From assembly GCA_030043835.1 (NCBI GenBank), contig JASHWY010000105.1:1-17882 (forward strand): 17,882 bases of DNA. Reading direction: 5' to 3'. Both the position numbers and the translations under genes were made by a program. The first letter of the stretch is position 1; every line of letters begins with the position of its first letter. Below, one piece after another: positions 6,164-13,508 of the stretch. Under the pieces are notes generated by a model. It saw nothing but the letters and a program-made list of their open reading frames with translations. It had not been told where the DNA came from and ran no database searches. This stretch comes from Thermoplasmata archaeon. Its GTDB lineage: Archaea > Thermoplasmatota > Thermoplasmata > Lutacidiplasmatales > UBA184.

Positions 6164-6946
6164 TTACCGCTCCCCCCACCGGTAGAGCCGGAGGGTGATG
6201 ACGAGGGTCGCGGCGGCGCACGCAGCGAGAAGCCCCGCGTAGCCCAGCATCTCGCCGCTCGTGGCCGGCGTGATCCCGAGGGCTCCCTGGACGAGGAGGG
6301 CCGCGTACGTCGTCGGGAGGAAGTGTGCCACGACCTGCCAAGCGGGCGGAAGGGCCGCGAGCGGGTAGTAGAGCGGTGAGAGCATTCCGAGGATCGTGAA
6401 CGTGAGGTTCCCGACGGGCCAGATCTCCCGCTGGGTGCGCACGCGGCTCGAGATACCGATCCCGATCGACGAGAAGAGCACCCAGAGTACGGCGAGGCTC
6501 CCCAACAGGACGAAGCCGGCGAACGGCGTGAGCGGGTGTCCCCGACTTCCGCCCACCCACGCGAGCAGGGTCGCGAGGATCGCGAGCGCGGGCACCATGG
6601 CGATCAGGTTGGAGAGGGCGATCCCGAAGAGGTAGCGAAGCCGCCCGAGAGGGCTCGCCACAAAAAGGTCCTCGAGGGAGCACTCGATCCGCCACGTCGC
6701 GCTGTCGCCCAGGACCCAGCTCCCGATGTTCTGCATCGTGAAGAGCATCGCCCCCACGATCTCGAGCGGAAGGAGCGACGGGGGAGAGATGAGCGAGAGG
6801 AAGTAGAGGAAGATGAACGGGAGCAGGACGGGTGTGACCGCCACCGCCGGGTTGCGGCTAATCCACCGCCACCCGACGAGGAGGAACGCGGGGACCGCCC
6901 GCCCCTCGCGGGGAACCTCGGGGAACGAGCGGTCGAGGCTCGCCAT
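6164..6946 (-). CDS. ABC-2 type transporter permease (third gene of exporter operon)
   Basis: The 260-residue product is an integral membrane protein with about six hydrophobic segments, including AVTPVLLPFIFLYFLSLI, ALAILATLLAWVG, FVLLGSLAVLWVLFSSIGIG, LTFTILGMLSPLYYPLAALP and a final AACAAATLVITLRLY. The LSPLYYPLAALPPAWQ segment is the typical ABC-2 stretch before the penultimate helix. Its ATG directly abuts the stop of the preceding permease gene with no spacer, so translation is probably coupled. With the two preceding genes it should form an ATP-driven exporter. The substrate cannot be told; drug, lipid or polysaccharide export are all possible. Confidence 0.88.
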   Translation of the reverse strand: MASLDRSFPEVPREGRAVPAFLLVGWRWISRNPAVAVTPVLLPFIFLYFLSLISPPSLLPLEIVGAMLFTMQNIGSWVLGDSATWRIECSLEDLFVASPLGRLRYLFGIALSNLIAMVPALAILATLLAWVGGSRGHPLTPFAGFVLLGSLAVLWVLFSSIGIGISSRVRTQREIWPVGNLTFTILGMLSPLYYPLAALPPAWQVVAHFLPTTYAALLVQGALGITPATSGEMLGYAGLLAACAAATLVITLRLYRWGER

Positions 6947-7711
6947 CTAGACCCCCCGGACCGTGCGGCGGGCCCAGTAGATCGCGAAAAAGAACACCAC
7001 CAGCGTCTCGACGGCGAGACCGAGGGTCGCGAGCACGATGTCACCCGAGGAGAGCGTCGCCTTGCCGATCGCCCCCTGGACGAGGGCGGCCGCCGCGCTC
7101 GGCGGCATCAGGAGGGCGACCGGCCGAAGGGCTTCGGGAAAGAGGCCGATCGGGTAGAAGACCGGCGGGAGGACCCCGAAGACGTTGAAGAAGAGGCTCG
7201 AGTACGCCCAGATCGCCCGGTTGTCGCGGAAGAACGTCGAGAGGATGTAGCCGATCGACGCGGCGAACAGCCAGACGGTGCCGGCGACGACGACCAAGAG
7301 GAGGCCGTCCGCGAGCGTCAGGTGGGCGACCAAGACCGCGAGGACGCCGAGGACCGCGACGGGTGTCGCGTAGACGACCAGGATCCCTCCCGCCATCCCG
7401 ACGAAGTACGCCTCGGGCGAGAGAGGGCTCGCAAGGTAGAGGTCGTTCGCCTTGTAGTCGATCCGGATGTAGGCGGCCTCGTTGAGGACCCGCTGACCCA
7501 TCGTGAACGTCGAGAAGATCACGGCCCCCGCGAGCGCGACCCCCAAGAGTCCAGGGTTGAGGATGTAGACGAAGACGAGAAGGACGCCCTGCGTGACCAT
7601 CGATGTCGCCGTCGCAAGCTGCTCGTGCGCCTGTTCGAGGACCTCGGTCCAGACGAACGCGGGCAACCCCCGGAACGCCCCGCGCGTGGGGAGGACGGTT
7701 TCAGTCCTCAT
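6947..7711 (-). CDS. ABC-2 type transporter permease (second gene of exporter operon)
   Basis: The 254-residue product has about six membrane segments, including MVTQGVLLVFVYILNPG, GILVVYATPVAVLGVLAVLV, LLLVVVAGTVWLFAASIGYI, FNVFGVLPPVFYPIGLFP and LGLAVETLVVFFFAIYWA. VLPPVFYPIGLFPEALRPVA parallels LSPLYYPLAALPPAWQVVA in the downstream permease. The two also share an ASPL motif after the first half (LYLASPLSPEAYF versus LFVASPLGRLRYLF). They are therefore paralogues, and a heterodimeric membrane domain is likely. The start overlaps the end of the ATPase gene by 11 bases. Confidence 0.88.
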   Translation of the reverse strand: MRTETVLPTRGAFRGLPAFVWTEVLEQAHEQLATATSMVTQGVLLVFVYILNPGLLGVALAGAVIFSTFTMGQRVLNEAAYIRIDYKANDLYLASPLSPEAYFVGMAGGILVVYATPVAVLGVLAVLVAHLTLADGLLLVVVAGTVWLFAASIGYILSTFFRDNRAIWAYSSLFFNVFGVLPPVFYPIGLFPEALRPVALLMPPSAAAALVQGAIGKATLSSGDIVLATLGLAVETLVVFFFAIYWARRTVRGV

Positions 7712-8627
7712 CGATCGATCTCCCGACCGCGCGCAGGAATGCCTCTTCGAGGCTCACCGGTTCCATCCTCGCCTCGAGCTGGGCCCGCGCCGCGACCTCC
7801 ATGACCTCCGAGAGCCGCTCGGGGTCGACCCGGACCTCTAACGCCGAGCCGTCGGCGAGGCAGGGGCCGAACGAGCGGAACAGCTCGATATACGGCGCAC
7901 CCTCCGGCATCGATACCTGCATCGACCCGCCGACGGAGCGCTTCAGCTCCTCGGCGGTGCCGCTCACCAGGACCTCGCCTCGCTCGACGATGTAGAGTCG
8001 GTGGCTGAGCGCCTCCGCCTCATCCAAGTAGTGGGTCGTGAGCAGGATCGTTGACCCCCTCTCCGTGAGCCGCCGCAGCGACTCCCAGACGTCCCGCCGG
8101 GCGAACGGGTCCATCCCGATGGTGGGCTCGTCGAGGAAGAGGAGCGGTGCCTGGGTCGCGATGACCGTGGCGACCATCGTCCGCTGGCGCTGCCCGCCCG
8201 AGAGGGTGATCGAGAGACGATCGGCAATCTCAACAAGCCCCATCTGCTGAAGCGCCTCCTCCGTCCGGGCCTTGCTGGTCTCTCGGGGGAGCCCTCGGGC
8301 GCGCAGGTACGTGTAGACCTGCTCGCGCGGCGTCAGGTGAAAGAACGGCTTCCCTTCCTGCGGCACGACGGCGATGAACGGGCGCACCTGTTCGGGGCTC
8401 CGGTCGACGTCCACCCCGAAGACCTCGACCGTTCCCGAGCTCGGACGCAATAGGGTCGATGCGATCTTGAGGAACGTCGTCTTTCCGGCTCCGTTGCGCC
8501 CGAGGAGCGACACGCGCTCGCCGCGTCGCACGGTCATCGAGACGCCGGCGAGCGCCTCGACCGGGGCGGCACCCCTCACGGAGTAGACCTTGCGCAGGTT
8601 CTCGCTACGGAGCGCCTCGCCGGTCAT
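7701..8627 (-). CDS. ABC transporter ATP-binding protein
   Basis: The 308-residue product has a full nucleotide-binding domain: Walker A GRNGAGKT at 43-50, Q-loop around VVPQEGKPF (about 87-95), signature LSGGQRQR at 142-149, Walker B LLFLDEPT at 162-169 and switch His in LTTHYLDEAE. A C-terminal extension of about 80 residues follows, as in DrrA/CcmA-type exporters that pair with ABC-2 permeases. It hydrolyses ATP in the cytoplasm to drive export through the two permeases encoded immediately downstream. It is the first gene of the operon. The Fe-S carrier gene ends 81 bases upstream on the same strand, so readthrough from it is possible. Confidence 0.93.
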   Translation of the reverse strand: MTGEALRSENLRKVYSVRGAAPVEALAGVSMTVRRGERVSLLGRNGAGKTTFLKIASTLLRPSSGTVEVFGVDVDRSPEQVRPFIAVVPQEGKPFFHLTPREQVYTYLRARGLPRETSKARTEEALQQMGLVEIADRLSITLSGGQRQRTMVATVIATQAPLLFLDEPTIGMDPFARRDVWESLRRLTERGSTILLTTHYLDEAEALSHRLYIVERGEVLVSGTAEELKRSVGGSMQVSMPEGAPYIELFRSFGPCLADGSALEVRVDPERLSEVMEVAARAQLEARMEPVSLEEAFLRAVGRSIDED

Positions 8628-8708
8628 GGCGGGGCCCGAAGAACGCCCAGTACTTGACGGCCGCTAGCTTACGGCGGGGCGTTCGCGCCCCGTGAGGAAC
8701 GACGCGCC

Positions 8709-9104
8709 CTAATGGCCGCAGCCACAGCCGCCGCCGTTCGCGGAATTCGACCCGCAGGACGTGCAGCCGCCCACCATCCCAGCCTCGTCCGGCTCGGGCA
8801 GGGTGGGGTTGGTGATCTTGAATCCGGACTCATTGAGGTTTTCGACGTAGTCGATGATCGCGCCTTCGACGAACTTGGAGCTCCCGGGGTCGACAATGAT
8901 CGAGAACCCGTCGACCTTGACGACCTCGTCGTCGGCGCGGGGCTTCGCGAACGCCATCCCGAACTGAACCGCTCCGCCGCCGCCTCCGCAGCAGCCGCCC
9001 CCGCCCGGCTGGGCGTAGACGCGAACCCCGACCTCCGGCTTCTGACCCCGGATCAGCGTCTGCACCTGCGTGACGGCCGCAGGACGGACCTCGACGTGGA
9101 CCAT
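8709..9104 (-). CDS. HesB/IscA-type A-type Fe-S carrier, Gly/Cys-rich variant
   Basis: The 131-residue product belongs to the A-type carrier family, which binds Fe-S clusters or iron and hands them to apoproteins. Family landmarks are VRVYAQPGG near 27-35, QFGMAF at 47-52, VDGFSIIVDPGSSKFVEGA, and IDYVENL..SGFKITNP. The usual single Cys in the GGCSGFQYG loop is replaced by Cys38-Cys39 inside a glycine run (GGGGCCGGGGG). The C-terminus carries CTSC (114-117) and the expected CGC pair at 127-129. Six Cys is more than the usual three. The ATG has a strong AAGGAG six bases upstream. Clients may include the many Fe-S subunits of the nearby hydrogenase; this is inference. Confidence 0.85.
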   Translation of the reverse strand: MVHVEVRPAAVTQVQTLIRGQKPEVGVRVYAQPGGGGCCGGGGGAVQFGMAFAKPRADDEVVKVDGFSIIVDPGSSKFVEGAIIDYVENLNESGFKITNPTLPEPDEAGMVGGCTSCGSNSANGGGCGCGH

Positions 9105-9140
9105 GGCTCGCTCCTTTCGGAGTTATGACCCAACCGGAGT

Positions 9141-9150
9141 CCATAAGCTC
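9141..9150 (-). promoter_or_regulatory. TATA-like box upstream of the A-type carrier gene
   Basis: On the minus strand this reads GAGCTTATGG, centred about 41 bases before the ATG at 9104. Predicted transcription start would leave a leader of roughly 14 bases carrying the AAGGAG ribosome-binding site. This gene therefore appears to have a leader, unlike several of its neighbours. Confidence 0.45.
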
Positions 9151-9356
9151 TGCGACGCTCGGAGAGCGACAGAACGCCGGGCACGGCGAGCGTCACCCTC
9201 GCACGGTCGGCGTAGCGACGAGCCCGACATCGGACGTGGTCTCCGGGGCGCCCTAGGCTTCCCTCCGCGGGTTCCCTCGCTCAACACCCACCGCAGAACC
9301 GATTCTTCGTGGGCACGCCGAGCGCGCCGTCCGAGGGCGCCTCGGATCGATTCCCT

Positions 9357-11102
9357 CTACCGCGGCCGCTCCTCCGATTCGTCCGGCGGCTTCTCGGAGG
9401 GGAGCTGTTCCAAGGGCGGCAATTCCGTGGTCCCCGTGAACGTCTCGGGGAGCTCGGTCGGATGGAGCGCGGCCGCCCGGGAGAGGTCGATCGGCGGCAG
9501 GTCAGGGGAGCTCAAGCGCCAGCAGAGCCGCCCGAGGGCCATGTAGAGGCGGACGGGGAGGCCGATCGAGCTCCCGATCCGGTGCACGTCCTCGCGACTC
9601 AGCTCGCCGATCGCCGCAAGGATCACGAAGTAGACCACGAACCCGAGCACGACCGCGGAGAGGAGCTCGTACCACGTGCTGATCGGAAAGAAATGGTCGT
9701 GATTGAGGAGCCAGAACGCTCCAAACGCTCCCGCGGCGCTCACCGTGATCCCGGCGATCGAGCCCGGGTGGATGTGCACCGCGATCAGCCGTTCCATGAA
9801 GTACGTGTTGAGCACGATCGCGGCGACGGACGATACCAGAACAGCGATCGAGGCCGCGATAAGGCCCTGGCTCACGGGGAGGAGCTTCCCCGGCCAGAGG
9901 AGCAGAAAGACGGTCGCAAAGAGGACGATCACCTGAGTGCTCGTGATGTAGAGCTCTAAGCGCTGACGCCCGGTCGCGTTGATGCTCGACTGCATGATCT
10001 GGCTCAACGCGAGCGGGATCGCGCCCACGACGAGGATGGCGAGCGGGATTGCCCCGGCCTGGGCGTAGGCCGCGTTCGCGAAGATGTTGAGGAAGTTGTA
10101 CCGGTAGGTGACGAGGGCAACGACGCCCGGCACGAGCAGCATCGACGAATATCGCAGCGCCTGCCACGTCCCTCTCCTCAGGGACTCGTACTTCTCGAGC
10201 TGGTGGAGCCCGGCGAGGTACGGAAAGAGCGGGGTGGTCACCGCCGCCGGAAGCGAGAGCACGAGGATCCGGAACCCGTTCGCCGCGAGGAAGATGCTGA
10301 GCTTCGCCGCGCCGAGTCCTGCGTTGACGATGAGGGGGATCATGTTCGTGACGAGGTAGTTCAGCATGAGGCTCGCCATGAGAGGCCAGGCGAAGCGGAA
10401 GAGGCGGGTCGCCTCCGACCAGCGGAATCGACGCAGGCGGGTCGAGACCGCAGGGAGCGAGTAGAGCGTTGACGCGGTCGCTCCGACGACGTAGGCCAGC
10501 GTGATCCCCTCGATCGTGGGGTCCCGGTACGCGACGAAGATGAGGATCGGGAGGCGTGCGATCGACTCGAGGAGGCCGGGGTACTGCGCCTTCAGGGAGT
10601 TGCCTTCGCCGATGAACAGCTGGTTGTAGACGGTCGAGAACGACCAGAGGACGGGGAGGGCGACGAAGATCCCGAGCGAGGTGAGCTCGACGTTCCCCGT
10701 GGCGATCTGGTGGCCCGCGATCGAGAGCGGAGCAATGACGAATATCACGAGGCCCGCGCCGGCGACCATCAGCATGCGCACGAGGAGGTAAGCCGACGTG
10801 TTGTCGGTCGCCGGCTTTCCGCGGGCGAGGTAGTAGGTGTACGCCGTTCCGAGGCGCAGGTCTCCGACGCCGTTGATGGACGAACCGATCAGGAGGAAGA
10901 ACTGAACCGTGCCGAGGAGCACCCGGCCGTCGAGCGAGATTCCGATCTCCTTGTAGAGAAAGAGGCTACCCACGAACCCGATGAGCTGCGTTGCGAGCGC
11001 GGCGGCGAACACCGCGCCCGAGCTCAGCGTGAGGGAGAGCGCCAGCCGCGGGACCGCCGGCGTACTCGCCGGTGTCCCCGCCGCTGGACCCGATGACTCC
11101 AC
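9357..11102 (-). CDS. polysaccharide/lipid-linked oligosaccharide flippase (Wzx-like, MOP superfamily)
   Basis: The 581-residue product is a polytopic membrane protein with about 12-14 hydrophobic segments. It begins with LSSGAVFAAALATQLIGFVGSLFLYKEIG, the typical first helix of oligosaccharide flippases, and continues with pairs such as FAWPLMASLMLNYLVTNMIP and the later IPLALSQIMQSSINATGRQ. These resemble polysaccharide-biosynthesis C-terminal domains. It probably flips lipid-linked sugars for surface glycans or protein glycosylation; no glycosyltransferase is adjacent, so the substrate is open. The last 60 or so residues form a Pro/Glu-rich hydrophilic tail (LPPLEQLPSEKPPDESEE), unusual for the family. 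The GTG at 11102 is chosen: a nearby ATG at 11121 is out of frame, and a TATA-like box lies about 35 bases upstream. Confidence 0.88.
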   Translation of the reverse strand: MESSGPAAGTPASTPAVPRLALSLTLSSGAVFAAALATQLIGFVGSLFLYKEIGISLDGRVLLGTVQFFLLIGSSINGVGDLRLGTAYTYYLARGKPATDNTSAYLLVRMLMVAGAGLVIFVIAPLSIAGHQIATGNVELTSLGIFVALPVLWSFSTVYNQLFIGEGNSLKAQYPGLLESIARLPILIFVAYRDPTIEGITLAYVVGATASTLYSLPAVSTRLRRFRWSEATRLFRFAWPLMASLMLNYLVTNMIPLIVNAGLGAAKLSIFLAANGFRILVLSLPAAVTTPLFPYLAGLHQLEKYESLRRGTWQALRYSSMLLVPGVVALVTYRYNFLNIFANAAYAQAGAIPLAILVVGAIPLALSQIMQSSINATGRQRLELYITSTQVIVLFATVFLLLWPGKLLPVSQGLIAASIAVLVSSVAAIVLNTYFMERLIAVHIHPGSIAGITVSAAGAFGAFWLLNHDHFFPISTWYELLSAVVLGFVVYFVILAAIGELSREDVHRIGSSIGLPVRLYMALGRLCWRLSSPDLPPIDLSRAAALHPTELPETFTGTTELPPLEQLPSEKPPDESEERPR

Positions 11103-11133
11103 AGGAGACCGGGCAGCCCATGGCGGGCGGCCC

Positions 11134-11142
11134 TTCTTATCC
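11134..11142 (-). promoter_or_regulatory. TATA-like box for the flippase gene
   Basis: On the minus strand GATAAGAA is centred about 35 bases before the GTG at 11102, predicting a very short leader. It lies in the short gap after the VOC gene, so the flippase is probably transcribed on its own. Confidence 0.45.
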
Positions 11143-11171
11143 CCCTCGGTCCACGGTGGTCGGAAGGCGCT

Positions 11172-11576
11172 CTACACGCCGGAACGCGAGGTCGGCGGCA
11201 CGTCGTCGGAGTGCGTTTCTTCGAGTTCGATCCAGACCCCGTCTGGGTCCGAGAGGAAGACAAGGCGCACCGACCCCTCATGGAACGCGGGAATCCTCAC
11301 GCGCGCTCCCAACGCGACGAGCCGTTCGACCGCGCGATCGAGATCGGCCACCCTAAAGCCAAGGTGGTCGAGCTCGTCGCCCTCTCGATACGGAGGGTCG
11401 CCGGGGTAGTAGTTGAGCTCGAGCACCGCCCGAGTCTCGGGATCGTGAAGCTCCCGCCACCGACCGCCCGCGGCCATCCGACCCGAGGGTCCGAGCTTGA
11501 GGCCGAGTCCCTCGGTGTAGAACCGCGTCGAACGGTCGAGGTCACGGACGCGGATTCCGGTGTACTCTAGTGGCAC
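11172..11576 (-). CDS. VOC-family (glyoxalase/dioxygenase fold) protein
   Basis: The 134-residue product shows the paired beta-alpha-beta-beta-beta modules of the vicinal oxygen chelate fold: YTGIRVRDLDRSTRFYTEGLGL (residues 5-26), RAVLELNYYPG, then LDHLGFRVADLDRAVERLVALG and FLSDPDGVWIELEE. Three usual metal ligands are visible: Glu in VLELNYY, His in LDHLGF and Glu in WIELEE. The first ligand position, normally His or Gln, appears to be Tyr5. Glyoxalase I is the obvious comparison, but a specific substrate cannot be assigned. It starts with GTG, with a strong GGAGG-type ribosome-binding site just upstream. It lies 115 bases after fhs on the same strand. Confidence 0.88.
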   Translation of the reverse strand: MPLEYTGIRVRDLDRSTRFYTEGLGLKLGPSGRMAAGGRWRELHDPETRAVLELNYYPGDPPYREGDELDHLGFRVADLDRAVERLVALGARVRIPAFHEGSVRLVFLSDPDGVWIELEETHSDDVPPTSRSGV

Positions 11577-11690
11577 TCCCCCCTCCTCGACCGCCCCCGG
11601 ACCCGTAGGTCGATCCTCCGCGCATCGGGCGCATCCCGGTGGCCGTCCACGAGGTTCCGGTTCACGCCCTCGTTCCTCTCCTCACTACCC

Positions 11691-13325
11691 TCAGACCAGC
11701 CCCACGATATGGCCGTCGGGAGAGACGTCGATTCGTTCCGCCGCAGGGTGCGTGGGAAGCCCCGGCATCGTCTCGATCGAGCCTAAGTACGCGACCGTGA
11801 ACCCCGCGCCGGCCGACCGCGTGTACCGGTGGACGGGCGAGACGAAGCCTTGGGGTCGACCGAATCGGTGCGGGTCGTCCGAGAGCGAGAGCTGCGTCTT
11901 CGCGACACAGATGGGGCCCGCGGTTTCGGCGATCCTCGATAGCTCTTCGAGGTCGCGCAAGGCCTCGGGCGTCTCCTCGATCCCTGCGCCGCCGTAGAGG
12001 CGGGTCACGATCGACCGGAGCTGTTCTTGGGGTTCCGTCCCCGCAGCATTAAGAGGGTGACTCCGGCGGCCGAGGGAGGCGATGGCCCGAACCGCCTCGG
12101 CGAGCTCGCGGCAACCTGCGCCCCCCTCATCGAACGCCCGTGATTCGACCACGTCGACGTCGTGAGCACGGCAAACGGTGCGTAGCACCTCCGTTTCCTC
12201 GGGGCTGTCGCCGGGGAAGCGATTGAGGGCCACGACGGCGACGAGGCCTAGCGCCTCGAGATTAGCGAGGTGCTGCTCCACGTTGACGAGACCCCGCTCG
12301 GTCGCCGGGAGGTCGGGACGCACGGAGTCGTCCTCGCTGGCACCTCCCTGGACCCGAACGCCCCGCAGCGTGACGACCAGCACCGCGGCGTCGACGTCGA
12401 CGCCGAGAACCGGCGTCACGATATCGACGAACTTCTCGGCGCCAAGCTCGGTCGAGAACCCGGCCTCAACGACACAGTACTCGCTTCCCGCGAGGCCGAG
12501 CTCGATCGCGAGCCGGCTGCAGGTTCCGTGGGCGATGTTCCCAAACGGGCCCGCGTGGATGATCGCCGGAGTGCCTTCGGCGGTCTGGACGACGTTCGGC
12601 TCGAGGGCGTCCCGAAGGATGGCGGTCATCGATCCTTCGGCGTGAAGGGCCGACGCCCGGATCGGTTGGGCGCTCCCGTCGAACCCCACGAGGATCCTTC
12701 CGAGGCGCGCTTTGAGGTCCGGATAGTCCTTCGCGAGCGCGAGGATCGCCATCACCTCGCTCGCCGCGGCGATCACGAACGAGCTCGGAGCGGGAGGCAT
12801 GTGGGGGTCGTTTCCCGTGCCCGTCAGGATGTGACGCAGCGCTCGATCCTCGATATCGAGGGTACGAGGCCAGAGAACCCGGCTGCGGTCGAGCCCGATC
12901 GCATTGCCGTGGTAGAGGTGGTTGTCCACGAGCGACGCGAGGAGGTTGTGCGCCGCGGCGACGGCGTGAATGTCCCCGGTGAACCCGAGGTTGATGGGGA
13001 CCGACGGCTCAACGGTCGCCCGACCTCCTCCCGTGGCCCCTCCTTTCACCCCGAACACAGGACCGAGCGAGGGCTGACGCAAACAGACCGTCGCACGGCG
13101 GCCGATCGCTTGGAGCCCGTCGGCGAGGCCGATCGCGGTCACGGTCTTTCCCTCGCCGTGCCGGGTCGGGGTCATGCCGGTGATGAGGACGAGCTTGCCG
13201 CGGGGTCGAGAGGCGGCCCGGTCGCGCACCTCAGCGACCGGGACCTTTCCCGCGGCCGCGCCCGCGGGGCGGAGCGAACCCGGATCGAGACCCAGAAGGT
13301 CCCCGATTTCGGAAAGGGTCCTCAT
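11691..13325 (-). CDS. fhs: formate--tetrahydrofolate ligase
   Basis: The 544-residue product is close to the usual 550-560 of this family. It makes 10-formyl-THF from formate, THF and ATP in one-carbon metabolism. The P-loop-like TPTRHGEGKT is at residues 52-61 and the strongly conserved QPSLGPVFGVKGGATGGG begins at residue 84. Further signatures are INLGFTGDIHAV, NHLYHGNA, GNIAHGTCS, VVALNRFPGDS and the C-terminal GFVSPVHRYTRSAGAGF...GSIETMPGLP. The start ATG sits 30 bases from a perfect TATA box. The gene diverges from the hydrogenase operon. Its presence implies that the host uses tetrahydrofolate, at least in part. Confidence 0.97.
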   Translation of the reverse strand: MRTLSEIGDLLGLDPGSLRPAGAAAGKVPVAEVRDRAASRPRGKLVLITGMTPTRHGEGKTVTAIGLADGLQAIGRRATVCLRQPSLGPVFGVKGGATGGGRATVEPSVPINLGFTGDIHAVAAAHNLLASLVDNHLYHGNAIGLDRSRVLWPRTLDIEDRALRHILTGTGNDPHMPPAPSSFVIAAASEVMAILALAKDYPDLKARLGRILVGFDGSAQPIRASALHAEGSMTAILRDALEPNVVQTAEGTPAIIHAGPFGNIAHGTCSRLAIELGLAGSEYCVVEAGFSTELGAEKFVDIVTPVLGVDVDAAVLVVTLRGVRVQGGASEDDSVRPDLPATERGLVNVEQHLANLEALGLVAVVALNRFPGDSPEETEVLRTVCRAHDVDVVESRAFDEGGAGCRELAEAVRAIASLGRRSHPLNAAGTEPQEQLRSIVTRLYGGAGIEETPEALRDLEELSRIAETAGPICVAKTQLSLSDDPHRFGRPQGFVSPVHRYTRSAGAGFTVAYLGSIETMPGLPTHPAAERIDVSPDGHIVGLV

Positions 13326-13350
13326 CGTCGGGCCCGCGCACGCCCTCGGC

Positions 13351-13360
13351 CATTTATAGG
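13351..13360 (-). promoter_or_regulatory. strong TATA box for fhs
   Basis: On the minus strand the element reads CCTATAAATG, nearly ideal for archaeal TBP, centred 30 bases before the fhs ATG at 13325. It predicts a near-leaderless transcript and is the best promoter match in the window. Confidence 0.8.
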
Positions 13361-13446
13361 GTGGCGACCGGACCCTTGGGGGTGGGGAGGGGCCGGTGGC
13401 GTTCCCTCGCCCGGGTCGGCGACTCCGTCAACCCGGGCTCACCGTC

Positions 13447-13475
13447 AATCCCATACCCCACGCGGACATGGGATT
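13447..13475. promoter_or_regulatory. candidate operator: perfect inverted repeat before hydB
   Basis: The arm AATCCCAT (13447-13454) is matched exactly by ATGGGATT (13468-13475), with a 13-base spacer, so arm centres are 21 bases apart (two helical turns). It ends 33 bases before the hydB ATG. Its right arm runs into ATTTTC, the only T-rich element at TATA distance (about 34 bases). A protein bound there would overlap the likely hydB promoter, suggesting repression, but could also act on fhs. Confidence 0.5.
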
Positions 13476-13508
13476 TTCACCGGCGCGAGCGTCGGGGAGA
13501 CCGGTGCG

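Noticed and set aside
6536..7804. 422-codon plus-strand frame opposite the ABC permeases
   Set aside because: It is an almost purely charged (Arg/Glu/Asp) translation with no hydrophobic core, the expected complement of membrane-protein codons.
9105..9356. Possible gene in the spacer between the flippase and the A-type carrier
   Set aside because: Frames here are Arg/Ser-rich with no family signal. Only the carrier promoter elements are supported.
12270..13508. Very long plus-strand frame (to 14660) running antisense through fhs and into hydB
   Set aside because: The part antisense to fhs is Arg/Asp/Glu-rich shadow sequence. Only the section from the ATG at 13509 is real (hydB). High GC leaves antisense frames open.
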